Assembly (NCBI RefSeq): GCF_036503815.1
Contig: NZ_AP027764.1
Span: 2,976,001-3,040,000 of the forward strand
Source of the DNA: Escherichia coli
Lineage (GTDB): Bacteria; Pseudomonadota; Gammaproteobacteria; Enterobacterales; Enterobacteriaceae
Direction of reading: 5' to 3'
Length of the DNA: 64,000 bases
This document shows positions 54,013 to 64,000 of the stretch, in pieces. A program made the position numbers and the translations under genes. The notes below the pieces were generated by a model, which saw only the letters and a program-made list of their open reading frames with translations, made no database searches and was not told the origin of the DNA. Positions within the stretch are counted from its first letter, which is position 1; every line of letters begins with the position of its first letter.

Positions 54013-54168
54013 CACGAACGCCGGATGCGGCGTGAACGCCTTATCCTGCCTACCGAACCCGCACCGATTGTAGGCATGATAAGACGCGCAAACGTCGCAT
54101 CAGGCATCAGCGCACGAACGCACGAACGCACGAACGCCTGGTACGGCGTAAACGCCTTATACGCCTAA
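54013..54168. repeat. BIME with an internal GAACGCAC microrepeat
   Basis: Three REP-like units lie here: CGCCGGATGCGGCGTGAACG (about 54030), an inverted unit (TGTAGGCATGATAAGACGCG at about 54070, ending in ATCAGGC) and a third, weaker copy (CCTGGTACGGCGTAAACGCC at about 54138). Between the second and third, the octamer CGAACGCA repeats about three times (54115-54138). The block lies between the phoH promoter and the efeB 3' end. Apparent reading frames through it are not credible. Confidence 0.85.
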
Positions 54169-54173
54169 AAACA

Positions 54174-55445
54174 TTAAACCCGCAATAATGCGCTTCCGAG
54201 ATAATCGTTCGCGTCCTTCACACCCGGCAGCGCAAAGAAATAGCCTCCACCGATAGGTTTGACATATTCCTCCAGCGCTTCGCCATTGAGCCTTTTTTGT
54301 ACTGTCAGGAAGCCTTTTTCCAGATCGTGTTGATAGCAGACAAACAGTAGCCCCATATCCAGTTGCCCGGAGTTGGTGACGCCCAGTGAATAACTGTAGC
54401 CACGACGCAGCATCAGGCTGGACTCACTCTCCGCCGTGCGGGGATTCGCCAGCCGGATATGGCTGTCCAGCGCAATCACCTTCCCTTCCGGGTCGCTGGC
54501 GTAATTGGGAACATCATGCTCATGCTGCATTCCCAGCGGCGCACCGGTTTGCTTATCACGACCAAATATCGTCTGCTGCTCTTTCAGCGGCGTTCTGTCC
54601 CAAAATTCCACTCGAAACTGAATCAAGCGTACTGCCTGATAGCTGCCACCGATTGTCCACGCAGGCTCCTGCTGATCTGTCGTCACCCACACCACTTTTT
54701 GCATCAACTTCGCATTCTGGCTATCGGGATTGGCGGTGCCGTCTTTAAAGCCCAGCAAATTTATCGGCGTCTCTTTGCCTTTACTGCGCGCTGCGTGGTC
54801 GGAAATAAACCCTTCCCGCTTCCAGCGCACGCTGAGCAAATCCGGCGTGTGTTTAATGATATCGCGCAGTGCATGGATCACCGTGTCCTGGGTATTGGCG
54901 CAAATCTGTAGCAACACATCACCATGACATAACGCCGCATCAAGCGAGTCGTTAGGGAAACGTGTCATCTTCTGCAACTTTTTCGGCATCTGCTGCGCAA
55001 GGCCAAAACGCTCATCAAACAATGAGTAGCCCACCGATAACGTGATGGTGAGATTATCGGGCGCAATGTAGCCGCCAAGAATGCCGGAATCGCGTGGCGG
55101 CAGGCGTGGATTTGGCGTTTCTGGTGCTGCTCCGCCCTGAGTCAGAAAAGCAAAACGCTGAGTCAACAAGCGAAACAATCGCTCAAGATCAGCTTTATCG
55201 CTGGCAAGCACATCAAACGCCACCAGCATCATTGCCGCCTGCTGCGGCGTCAGAATACCCGCCTGATGTTCGCCATAAAACGGCTGCGCTTCACTGCGCG
55301 CATCCGGTGAAAGCGTCCCCGGCGCACTTAGTGGTTTTTGCGCATGCGCTACCGGGCAACTTCCCGCCAGTGCCAGCGCGCCAATCCCTTTCAGTAAACG
55401 TCGGCGTGACGGTTCATTCACGCCGTTTTCATCTTCATACTGCAT
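54174..55445 (-). CDS. efeB: Heme-containing peroxidase/deferrochelatase EfeB
   Basis: This 423-residue dye-decolourising peroxidase is exported by the Tat system. The twin-arginine signal is SRRRLLKGIGALALAGSC, near residues 13-30. The conserved GXXDG motif is present as LLGFKDGTANPDS, and a histidine near residue 329 probably ligates heme (VIALDSHIRLANPR). It oxidises ferrous iron or, as reported, extracts iron from heme. It lies 5 bp downstream of efeO in the efeUOB operon. Confidence 0.96.
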   Translation of the reverse strand: MQYEDENGVNEPSRRRLLKGIGALALAGSCPVAHAQKPLSAPGTLSPDARSEAQPFYGEHQAGILTPQQAAMMLVAFDVLASDKADLERLFRLLTQRFAFLTQGGAAPETPNPRLPPRDSGILGGYIAPDNLTITLSVGYSLFDERFGLAQQMPKKLQKMTRFPNDSLDAALCHGDVLLQICANTQDTVIHALRDIIKHTPDLLSVRWKREGFISDHAARSKGKETPINLLGFKDGTANPDSQNAKLMQKVVWVTTDQQEPAWTIGGSYQAVRLIQFRVEFWDRTPLKEQQTIFGRDKQTGAPLGMQHEHDVPNYASDPEGKVIALDSHIRLANPRTAESESSLMLRRGYSYSLGVTNSGQLDMGLLFVCYQHDLEKGFLTVQKRLNGEALEEYVKPIGGGYFFALPGVKDANDYLGSALLRV

Positions 55446-55450
55446 AACGC

Positions 55451-56578
55451 TTAATCCAGTCCCAGCACACCACGAAGTTGCGCCAGATCTTCCGCCAGCG
55501 CAGTAATCGGCCCTTTCAGCGCATTACGATCGGCATCGGTCAATTTATCGTAGGTTTCAAAACCGTCTTTAGTACGGTATTTCGCCAGAATGGTATCGAC
55601 CTTTTTGAAGTTAGCATCGACTTTTGCCAGCAGTTCCGGGTTGGCTTTTTGTAGTTGTGGACGCAGCAGATCGACAATTTTCTGCGAGCCTTCAACGTTA
55701 GCCTGGAAGTCCCACAGATCGGTGTGGCTGTAGCGATCTTCTTCACCGCTGATTTTGCTGGCTGCTACTTCCTCAATCAGTCCGGCTGCGCCGCCGACCA
55801 CTTTTGAAGGTGGGAAAGCCAGTTCACTGATGCGTTTTTGCAAATCGACCACATCGGTATAAAGCTGGTCAGCGTACTGATCCATTCCTTTGGTAGTGTT
55901 GTCGCCAAACAAGGCTTTTTCCAGACGATGGAATCCGGTGAATTTCGGATCGGCGGCTTTTTGCTCGTAATCATCTTCACGGGCGTCAATGCTACCATCC
56001 AGATCAGAGAACAGCTCAGCAATCGGTTCAATGCGCTCATAGTGCTGGCGCGTCGGCGCATACAGTGCTTTCGCTTTTTCGATATCGCCTGCTTTGATGG
56101 CGTCGGTAAAGGCTTTAGTGTCGGTCACCAGCTGTGTGGTTTCCGCCATGACATACGCTTTATATGCAGTAATTGCACCACCAAGACTTAACAGCGCATC
56201 GCTCTGCGCCGCATCCGCCGTTGCCTCACCTTTGACGATCAACTTCCCTTTCGGGTTTGTCAGCAGACCGCAGGTCATATCGTATTCACCAGGCTGTAAA
56301 TTTGCCGTCATTTTCTGGCTAAAACCAGGGGCGATATTTTCCCGCTCTTCCACCACCATCACGCCTTTGAGGATCTCCCACTCCAGCGCCTTCTGGCTAT
56401 GGTTCTGAATAATGAACTGTGTTTTCCCGGCGTTAACCGTAATGGTCATCGGTTCGCACTGCTTATCTGTCACAGTGACGTTGACCTGCGGAATATCAGC
56501 GGCGTTAGCCATAAAAGCAGAAGAGCACAGCGCAGCCACGCTCAACTGCAATGCGTTACGGCGGAAGTTAATGGTCAT
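55451..56578 (-). CDS. efeO: Periplasmic iron-uptake protein EfeO
   Basis: This 375-residue periplasmic protein has a signal peptide (NALQLSVAALCSSAFMANA), an N-terminal cupredoxin-like domain (about 27-120, PQVNVTVTDKQCEPMTITVN) and a C-terminal M75 peptidase-like domain with the HxxE motif (FTGFHRLEKALFGD). It is thought to bind ferrous or ferric iron for delivery to EfeU. It lies 57 bp after efeU and 5 bp before efeB. Confidence 0.96.
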   Translation of the reverse strand: MTINFRRNALQLSVAALCSSAFMANAADIPQVNVTVTDKQCEPMTITVNAGKTQFIIQNHSQKALEWEILKGVMVVEERENIAPGFSQKMTANLQPGEYDMTCGLLTNPKGKLIVKGEATADAAQSDALLSLGGAITAYKAYVMAETTQLVTDTKAFTDAIKAGDIEKAKALYAPTRQHYERIEPIAELFSDLDGSIDAREDDYEQKAADPKFTGFHRLEKALFGDNTTKGMDQYADQLYTDVVDLQKRISELAFPPSKVVGGAAGLIEEVAASKISGEEDRYSHTDLWDFQANVEGSQKIVDLLRPQLQKANPELLAKVDANFKKVDTILAKYRTKDGFETYDKLTDADRNALKGPITALAEDLAQLRGVLGLD

Positions 56579-56635
56579 GACGAGACTATCCCTTTAAAGT
56601 ATGTTGTAACTAAGCAAGAGTTTGCGTCATTTTCG

Positions 56636-57466
56636 TTACGCGGAGCGAGACGCTGTCGCCCCTGCGCGCGGCGGCAGAGCAAATGCCACCAGCGCCGGGA
56701 TGAGATAAATAAACCAGACGGCGACTTCGCTGACGCTCGGCGCTTCCTGATAACCAAAGATACCTTCCATCAGCGTACCGAACAGCGAGTGAGTTGAGAG
56801 CACCGCGCTCATATCGAAGGCGATTTCCTGAAAGTGGTTCCACAGCCCGGCTTCATGAAACGCGCGAATAGCACCTGCCGCCAACCCTGCGGCGACGAAG
56901 AGAATAAACAGGCTGGTCCATTTAAAAAACGCGCCAAGATTGAGGCGAATACCGCCCCAGTAGAGCAGGAAGCCGAGCACCACGGCTGTAGCAAGACCGA
57001 GCATTGCACCCAGCGGAGGCCAGATCCCGACATCTTGTTGAAACGCCGCCAGCAGGAAAAAGACCGACTCCAGCCCTTCCCTTGCAACGGCAAAAAAGAC
57101 CATCATCACCAGCGCCCAGCCATGATGATTCCCACGCTGCAATGCGCTATCGACTGCCTGTTCCAGTTGCACTTTGACGTTGCGCGACACTTTACGCATC
57201 CAGAAAACCATCCAGGTGAGGATCACCACGGCAATCACCGCCACGATACCTTCGAACAATTCCTGCTCTTTTTGCGGAAATTCGCCGGTGGTTTCATTAA
57301 TGAAGATACCCAGCCCCAGGCACAACGCAGCGGCTAGCAACACGCCAATCCACATGACACCAATCCATCGACCTCGCTGGGTACGCTTAAGATAGCTGGC
57401 AATCAGGCTGACAATCAGCGCGGCTTCAAGTCCTTCGCGCAACATAATGAGAAACGGAACAAACAT
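56636..57466 (-). CDS. efeU: Ferrous-iron permease EfeU (intact)
   Basis: This 276-residue inner-membrane protein is homologous to the yeast Ftr1 permease, with seven predicted spans. Both REGLE iron-binding motifs are present (MLREGLEAALIV near residue 10 and AVAREGLESVFFLL near residue 138). The reading frame is open from ATG 57466 to the stop. From published work, the K-12 MG1655 copy is broken by a one-base frameshift, so this strain should have a working EfeUOB system. A Fur-like box lies upstream. Confidence 0.96.
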   Translation of the reverse strand: MFVPFLIMLREGLEAALIVSLIASYLKRTQRGRWIGVMWIGVLLAAALCLGLGIFINETTGEFPQKEQELFEGIVAVIAVVILTWMVFWMRKVSRNVKVQLEQAVDSALQRGNHHGWALVMMVFFAVAREGLESVFFLLAAFQQDVGIWPPLGAMLGLATAVVLGFLLYWGGIRLNLGAFFKWTSLFILFVAAGLAAGAIRAFHEAGLWNHFQEIAFDMSAVLSTHSLFGTLMEGIFGYQEAPSVSEVAVWFIYLIPALVAFALPPRAGATASRSA

Positions 57467-57525
57467 GCCACCCACCCTTAAACGTTTTTCTGAGTCAATC
57501 TATGCAAAGAAAAGTAAATCGCAGT

Positions 57526-57542
57526 GATAGCGATTATCATTA
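57526..57542 (-). promoter_or_regulatory. Fur box upstream of efeU
   Basis: GATAGCGATTATCATTA (TAATGATAATCGCTATC on the minus strand) closely matches the Fur consensus. It lies about 60 bp upstream of the efeU start. The operon should thus be repressed by iron. Confidence 0.85.
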
Positions 57543-57684
57543 CGGTGAAGAAAAACACAAGCGGAATGTAGTGATAATGATGAGGAAATGTAAATTTTTT
57601 TGAGAGAAAATGCAGAGGGCAATCACTGATTGCCCTCTGCCTGCTTCTGATTATGACGTGGGATTTTCGGTAAAACGCCTTCCC

Positions 57685-59193
<1,509 letters not shown>

Positions 59194-59615
59194 CTAAAGT
59201 CTCCAAAAAATTATTATCGGCAATGTCGAAACTTGCCGTTATATCTGCCACCGGAACGGGGTAACAGAGTTTATGTTTTCCCAGGGCGACCGTATCCTGC
59301 CGGAAGCGCTGGTTATTCACAATCGATTTAACACACCATTTACATTAAATTTTAGTGCTCAGCGATACTATTTTTCATCAGGTTGCACTCCCTCACATTT
59401 TTTGTGGTTGCACCTTTCAAAAATGTTAACTGCCGCAGAGAAAAAGTCTGAGTTATTTTTTTAATCCCTGTCATATCGATTTCTTTTATTAACATTTCAT
59501 TCATTTTTAAGCTTGCTACGCAGGTCACATTTAACATGGTTGCACAAAGTTGCAACATCATGGATATTTCACGATAACGTTAAGTTGCACCTTTCAGAAC
59601 AACAGGAGTAATGGC
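59194..59615. promoter_or_regulatory. put control region with five GTTGCA operators
   Basis: This 422-bp region between putP and putA holds five copies of GTTGCA, the core of the PutA operator, starting at 59382, 59407, 59539, 59549 and 59584. Two are in near overlap at 59539-59554. Five operators is the number described for E. coli PutA. No gene is present. Without proline, PutA binds here and represses both genes; with proline it moves to the membrane. Confidence 0.92.
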
Positions 59616-62600
59616 ATGGGAACCACCACCATGGGGGTTAAGCTGGACGACGCGACGCGTGAACGCATTAAGTCTGCCGCGACACGTATCGATCGCACAC
59701 CGCACTGGTTAATTAAGCAGGCGATTTTTTCTTATCTTGAACAACTGGAAAACAGCGATACTCTGCCAGAGCTACCTGCGCTGCTTTCTGGCGCGGCCAA
59801 TGAGAGCGATGAAGTACCGAATCCGGCAGAGGAACCACACCAGCCATTTCTCGACTTTGCCGAGCAAATTTTGCCACAGTCGGTTTCCCGTGCGGCTATC
59901 ACCGCCGCCTATCGCCGCCCGGAAACCGAAGCGGTTTCTATGCTGCTGGAACAAGCTCGCCTGCCGCAGCCGGTTGCTGAACAGGCTCATAAACTGGCGT
60001 ATCAACTGGCCGATAAACTGCGTAATCAAAAAAATGCCAGTGGTCGCGCAGGCATGGTTCAGGGATTATTGCAGGAGTTTTCGCTGTCATCGCAGGAAGG
60101 CGTGGCGCTGATGTGTCTGGCGGAAGCGCTATTGCGTATTCCCGACAAAGCCACCCGTGATGCGTTAATACGCGACAAAATCAGCAACGGTAACTGGCAG
60201 TCACATATTGGTCGTAGCCCGTCGCTGTTTGTTAATGCCGCCACCTGGGGGCTTCTCTTTACCGGCAAACTGGTTTCTACCCATAACGAAGCCAGCCTCT
60301 CCCGTTCGCTGAATCGCATTATCGGTAAGAGTGGCGAACCGCTAATCCGCAAAGGTGTGGATATGGCGATGCGCCTGATGGGTGAGCAGTTCGTCACTGG
60401 TGAAACCATCGCGGAAGCGTTAGCCAATGCCCGCAAGCTGGAAGAGAAAGGTTTCCGTTACTCATACGATATGCTGGGCGAAGCCGCACTGACCGCAGCG
60501 GACGCGCAGGCATATATGGTTTCCTATCAGCAGGCGATTCACGCCATTGGTAAAGCCTCCAATGGTCGCGGCATTTATGAAGGTCCGGGCATTTCAATCA
60601 AGCTGTCGGCGCTGCATCCGCGCTACAGCCGCGCCCAGTATGACCGGGTAATGGAAGAGCTTTACCCACGTCTGAAATCACTAACCTTGCTGGCGCGTCA
60701 GTACGATATTGGTATTAACATTGATGCCGAAGAGGCCGATCGTCTGGAGATCTCCCTCGATCTGTTGGAAAAGCTTTGTTTCGAGCCTGAACTGGCAGGC
60801 TGGAACGGCATCGGTTTTGTTATTCAGGCTTATCAAAAACGCTGCCCGCTGGTGATCGATTACCTGATTGATCTCGCCACCCGCAGCCGTCGTCGTCTGA
60901 TGATTCGCCTGGTGAAAGGCGCGTACTGGGATAGTGAAATCAAACGTGCGCAAATGGACGGCCTTGAAGGTTATCCGGTTTATACCCGCAAGGTGTATAC
61001 CGATGTTTCTTATCTCGCTTGTGCGAAAAAGCTGCTGGCGGTGCCAAATCTCATTTACCCGCAGTTTGCAACGCACAACGCCCACACGCTGGCGGCAATT
61101 TATCAACTGGCGGGTCAAAACTACTATCCGGGTCAGTACGAGTTCCAGTGCCTGCATGGTATGGGCGAGCCACTGTATGAGCAGGTCACCGGGAAAGTTG
61201 CCGACGGTAAACTTAACCGACCGTGTCGTATTTATGCTCCGGTCGGTACCCATGAAACACTGCTGGCATATCTGGTGCGTCGCCTGCTGGAAAACGGTGC
61301 TAACACCTCGTTTGTTAACCGTATTGCTGATACCTCTTTACCACTGGATGAACTGGTTGCAGATCCAGTCACTGCAGTAGAAAAACTGGCGCAGCAGGAA
61401 GGGCAAACTGGATTACCCCATCCGAAAATTCCCCTGCCGCGCGATCTTTACGGTCACGGGCGCGACAACTCGGCAGGGCTGGATCTCGCCAATGAACACC
61501 GGCTGGCATCACTCTCCTCTGCCCTGCTCAACAGTGCACTGCAAAAATGGCAGGCCTTGCCAATGCTGGAACAACCGGTCGCGGCTGGTGAAATGTCACC
61601 CGTTATCAACCCGGCGGAACCGAAAGATATTGTGGGCTATGTGCGTGAAGCCACGCCGCGTGAAGTAGAACAGGCGCTGGAAAGTGCAGTTAATAACGCG
61701 CCAATCTGGTTTGCCACGCCTCCGGCCGAACGCGCGGCGATTTTGCATCGCGCTGCCGTACTGATGGAAAGTCAGATGCAACAACTGATTGGTATTCTGG
61801 TGCGTGAGGCCGGAAAAACCTTCAGTAACGCCATTGCCGAAGTGCGTGAAGCCGTCGATTTTCTCCACTACTACGCGGGACAGGTGCGGGATGATTTCGC
61901 TAACGAAACCCACCGTCCATTAGGGCCAGTGGTATGTATCAGCCCGTGGAACTTCCCGCTGGCGATTTTCACCGGGCAAATCGCTGCCGCACTGGCGGCA
62001 GGTAACAGCGTACTGGCAAAACCGGCAGAACAAACGCCGCTGATTGCCGCACAAGGGATTGCCATTTTGCTGGAAGCGGGTGTACCGCCAGGCGTGGTGC
62101 AGTTGTTGCCCGGTCAGGGTGAAACCGTAGGCGCGCAACTGACGGGTGATGATCGCGTGCGCGGGGTGATGTTTACCGGTTCAACCGAAGTCGCTACGTT
62201 ACTGCAACGCAATATCGCCAGCCGCCTGGACGCTCAGGGCCGCCCAATTCCACTCATTGCGGAAACCGGCGGCATGAACGCGATGATTGTCGATTCCTCC
62301 GCCCTGACCGAACAGGTCGTCGTGGATGTACTGGCCTCGGCCTTCGACAGTGCAGGTCAGCGTTGTTCGGCGCTGCGCGTGCTGTGTCTGCAAGATGAAA
62401 TTGCCGACCACACGTTAAAAATGCTGCGCGGTGCAATGGCCGAATGCCGGATGGGTAATCCGGGTCGCCTGACCACCGATATCGGTCCGGTGATTGATGG
62501 CGAAGCGAAGACCAATATTGAGCGCCATATTCAGACCATGCGTAGCAAAGGCCGTCCGGTGTTCCAGGCGGTGCGGGAAAACAGTGAAGATGCCCGTGAA

Positions 62601-63578
62601 TGGCAAAGCGGCACCTTTGTCGCTCCGACGCTGATCGAACTGGATGACTTTGCCGAATTACAAAAAGAGGTCTTTGGTCCGGTGCTGCATGTGGTGCGTT
62701 ACAACCGTAACCAGTTGCCGGAACTGATCGAACAGATTAACGCTTCCGGTTATGGTCTGACGCTCGGCGTCCATACGCGCATTGATGAAACTATTGCCCA
62801 GGTCACTGGCTCGGCCCATGTCGGTAATCTGTATGTTAACCGTAATATGGTGGGCGCAGTGGTTGGGGTGCAACCATTCGGCGGCGAAGGGTTGTCCGGC
62901 ACCGGGCCGAAAGCAGGTGGTCCGCTCTATCTCTACCGTCTGCTGGCGAATCGCCCGGAAAGTGCGCTGGCGGTGACACTCGCGCGTCAGGATGCGGAGT
63001 ATCCGGTCGATGCGCAGTTGAAAGCCGCATTGACTCAGCCGCTAAATGCACTGCGGGAATGGGCGGCAAACCGTCCAGAATTGCAGGCGTTATGTACGCA
63101 ATATGGCGAGTTGGCGCAGGCAGGAACACAACGATTGTTGCCAGGGCCGACGGGTGAACGCAACACCTGGACGCTGCTGCCGCGTGAGCGCGTGTTGTGT
63201 ATTGCGGATGATGAACAGGATGCGCTGACTCAGCTCGCCGCCGTGCTGGCGGTGGGCAGCCAGGTGCTGTGGCCGGATGATGCGCTGCATCGTCAGTTAG
63301 TGAAAGCATTACCATCGGCAGTCAGCGAACGTATTCAACTGGCGAAAGCGGAGAATATAACCGCTCAACCATTTGATGCGGTGATCTTCCACGGTGATTC
63401 GGATCAGCTTCGCGCATTGTGTGAAGCCGTTGCCGCGCGGGATGGTGCAATTGTTTCAGTGCAGGGTTTTGCCCGTGGCGAAAGCAATATCCTGCTGGAA
63501 CGGTTGTATATCGAGCGTTCGCTGAGCGTGAATACCGCTGCCGCTGGCGGTAACGCCAGTTTAATGACGATCGGTTAA
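59616..63578 (+). CDS. putA: Proline dehydrogenase/P5C dehydrogenase and repressor PutA
   Basis: This 1320-residue trifunctional protein has three parts. A ribbon-helix-helix DNA-binding domain covers residues 1-47 (MGTTTMGVKLDDATRERIKS). The FAD-dependent proline dehydrogenase domain spans about 260-610 (IYEGPGISIKLSALHPRYSR, MIRLVKGAYWDSEIKRAQ). The NAD-dependent P5C dehydrogenase domain spans about 650-1130, with Glu in IAETGGMNAM and the catalytic Cys in DSAGQRCSALRV. The rest is the usual C-terminal domain. The ATG at 59616 has AGGAG 7 bp upstream. It is divergent from putP and followed by a hairpin shared with rutR. Confidence 0.98.
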   Translation: MGTTTMGVKLDDATRERIKSAATRIDRTPHWLIKQAIFSYLEQLENSDTLPELPALLSGAANESDEVPNPAEEPHQPFLDFAEQILPQSVSRAAITAAYRRPETEAVSMLLEQARLPQPVAEQAHKLAYQLADKLRNQKNASGRAGMVQGLLQEFSLSSQEGVALMCLAEALLRIPDKATRDALIRDKISNGNWQSHIGRSPSLFVNAATWGLLFTGKLVSTHNEASLSRSLNRIIGKSGEPLIRKGVDMAMRLMGEQFVTGETIAEALANARKLEEKGFRYSYDMLGEAALTAADAQAYMVSYQQAIHAIGKASNGRGIYEGPGISIKLSALHPRYSRAQYDRVMEELYPRLKSLTLLARQYDIGINIDAEEADRLEISLDLLEKLCFEPELAGWNGIGFVIQAYQKRCPLVIDYLIDLATRSRRRLMIRLVKGAYWDSEIKRAQMDGLEGYPVYTRKVYTDVSYLACAKKLLAVPNLIYPQFATHNAHTLAAIYQLAGQNYYPGQYEFQCLHGMGEPLYEQVTGKVADGKLNRPCRIYAPVGTHETLLAYLVRRLLENGANTSFVNRIADTSLPLDELVADPVTAVEKLAQQEGQTGLPHPKIPLPRDLYGHGRDNSAGLDLANEHRLASLSSALLNSALQKWQALPMLEQPVAAGEMSPVINPAEPKDIVGYVREATPREVEQALESAVNNAPIWFATPPAERAAILHRAAVLMESQMQQLIGILVREAGKTFSNAIAEVREAVDFLHYYAGQVRDDFANETHRPLGPVVCISPWNFPLAIFTGQIAAALAAGNSVLAKPAEQTPLIAAQGIAILLEAGVPPGVVQLLPGQGETVGAQLTGDDRVRGVMFTGSTEVATLLQRNIASRLDAQGRPIPLIAETGGMNAMIVDSSALTEQVVVDVLASAFDSAGQRCSALRVLCLQDEIADHTLKMLRGAMAECRMGNPGRLTTDIGPVIDGEAKTNIERHIQTMRSKGRPVFQAVRENSEDAREWQSGTFVAPTLIELDDFAELQKEVFGPVLHVVRYNRNQLPELIEQINASGYGLTLGVHTRIDETIAQVTGSAHVGNLYVNRNMVGAVVGVQPFGGEGLSGTGPKAGGPLYLYRLLANRPESALAVTLARQDAEYPVDAQLKAALTQPLNALREWAANRPELQALCTQYGELAQAGTQRLLPGPTGERNTWTLLPRERVLCIADDEQDALTQLAAVLAVGSQVLWPDDALHRQLVKALPSAVSERIQLAKAENITAQPFDAVIFHGDSDQLRALCEAVAARDGAIVSVQGFARGESNILLERLYIERSLSVNTAAAGGNASLMTIG

Positions 63579-63585
63579 GCAGGTT

Positions 63586-63613
63586 GCCGGAGGATGCTAT
63601 AACCTCCTCCGGC
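63586..63613. terminator. Bidirectional hairpin between putA and rutR
   Basis: GCCGGAGGA (63586-63594) pairs with TCCTCCGGC (63605-63613), a 9-bp stem with a 10-nt loop between two converging genes. Confidence 0.75.
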
Positions 63614-63617
63614 ATCA

Positions 63618-64000
63618 TTAACGTGGTCGAATCCCCTCAAGAATAATCCGCTGCACGTTTTCAACCGTTTGATTGAAAAACACTTCATCGCGCAACGTGG
63701 CACCTGTCACCGCCTCCACCTGAGGGGCGAAATCGGCGTAATGTTGAGTGGAAGCCCAGATCATAAAAATCAAATGCTGCGGATCAATCGGCGCGAGTTT
63801 GCCGCTTTTAACCCAACCGGCAATCAGCGCCGATTTCTCATCAATTAACGTTTTCAAATCGCCCGTTAGCTCATCCATTAATAACGGTGCGCCTGCCAGC
63901 ATCTCCATACAGAACAGGCGCGAAGCCTGCGGATAATCGCGGGAGACTTCCAGCTTCAGACGGATGTACTCTTTAATCGCTGCCAGTGGGGCGAAATCTT
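63618..64000 (-). CDS. rutR: Pyrimidine-utilisation regulator RutR, C-terminal part (partial)
   Basis: This is the last 127 codons of a TetR-family regulator; the N-terminal DNA-binding domain lies beyond the right edge. The frame runs open to position 64000, upstream of an internal methionine at 63908, so that residue is not the true start. Recognised segments are IKEYIRLKLEVSRDYPQASR, PIDPQHLIFMIWASTQHYAD and the ending RIILEGIRPR. RutR senses uracil or thymine and represses the rut operon for pyrimidine use. It converges on putA. Confidence 0.93.
   Translation of the reverse strand, partial: DFAPLAAIKEYIRLKLEVSRDYPQASRLFCMEMLAGAPLLMDELTGDLKTLIDEKSALIAGWVKSGKLAPIDPQHLIFMIWASTQHYADFAPQVEAVTGATLRDEVFFNQTVENVQRIILEGIRPR

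Noticed and set aside
53875..54168. 97-codon open frame between phoH and efeB
   Set aside because: It runs through the Pho box region and the BIME, and its C-terminal half is translated REP sequence.

Overview
The window is a stretch of Escherichia coli chromosome, or that of a very close relative. Almost every protein can be recognised at its usual E. coli length, and the gene order runs from rne and the flagellar flg cluster to the putA/rutR end of the rut locus. Read on this strand, the order is inverted relative to the conventional K-12 map. No prophage, insertion sequence or CRISPR array is present, and I see no broken gene.

Layout. 1-12043: the 3' end of rne, the minus-strand flgBCDEFGHIJ operon and flgKL (rod, rings, hook, hook-filament junction), and the divergent flgAMN genes, with an FlhDC-type site and two sigma-28 promoters visible. 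12083-19896: murJ, mviM, yceH, rimJ, mdtH, grxB, yceB and pyrC. 19970-27882: dinI (with a LexA box), bssS, solA, yceO, yceJ, yceI, trhO, lpxL, mdtG, msyB and yceK. 28055-35641: osmoregulated periplasmic glucan synthesis (opgG, opgH, opgC), then clsC and ymdB. 35736-40610: curli (csgBAC and csgDEFG, divergent across a 754-bp control region) with ymdA. 40674-43575: ycdZ, ycdY, ycdX and ghrA. 43809-44537: tRNA-Ser(GGA) serX followed by about 3.6 tandem copies of a 180/181-bp repeat. 44542-52681: the diguanylate cyclase gene dgcT and the pgaABCD operon for poly-N-acetylglucosamine. 52731-57466: phoH and the efeUOB ferrous-iron uptake operon. 57685-64000: proline use (putP, putA) and the 3' part of rutR.

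How the genes work together. Much of the window concerns the switch between motility and sessile growth. The flagellar genes lie about 25-40 kb from curli, PNAG and a membrane diguanylate cyclase that sits beside the c-di-GMP-activated Pga synthase. Envelope work (MurJ, LpxL, OpgGHC, ClsC) fills the space between. The efe and put loci carry clear Fur-like and PutA operator sequences.

The most unusual part is the serX locus. Each repeat unit carries a copy of the tRNA 3' end, a strong intrinsic terminator and two hairpins with GACA loops. This resembles the tRNA-derived repeats known at the tyrT locus. From memory, laboratory K-12 has ymdE, ycdU and an IS3 copy between serX and dgcT, and pathogenic strains carry genomic islands there; here the site holds only repeats. 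The other clear strain-level difference is an intact efeU, which is frameshifted in K-12.
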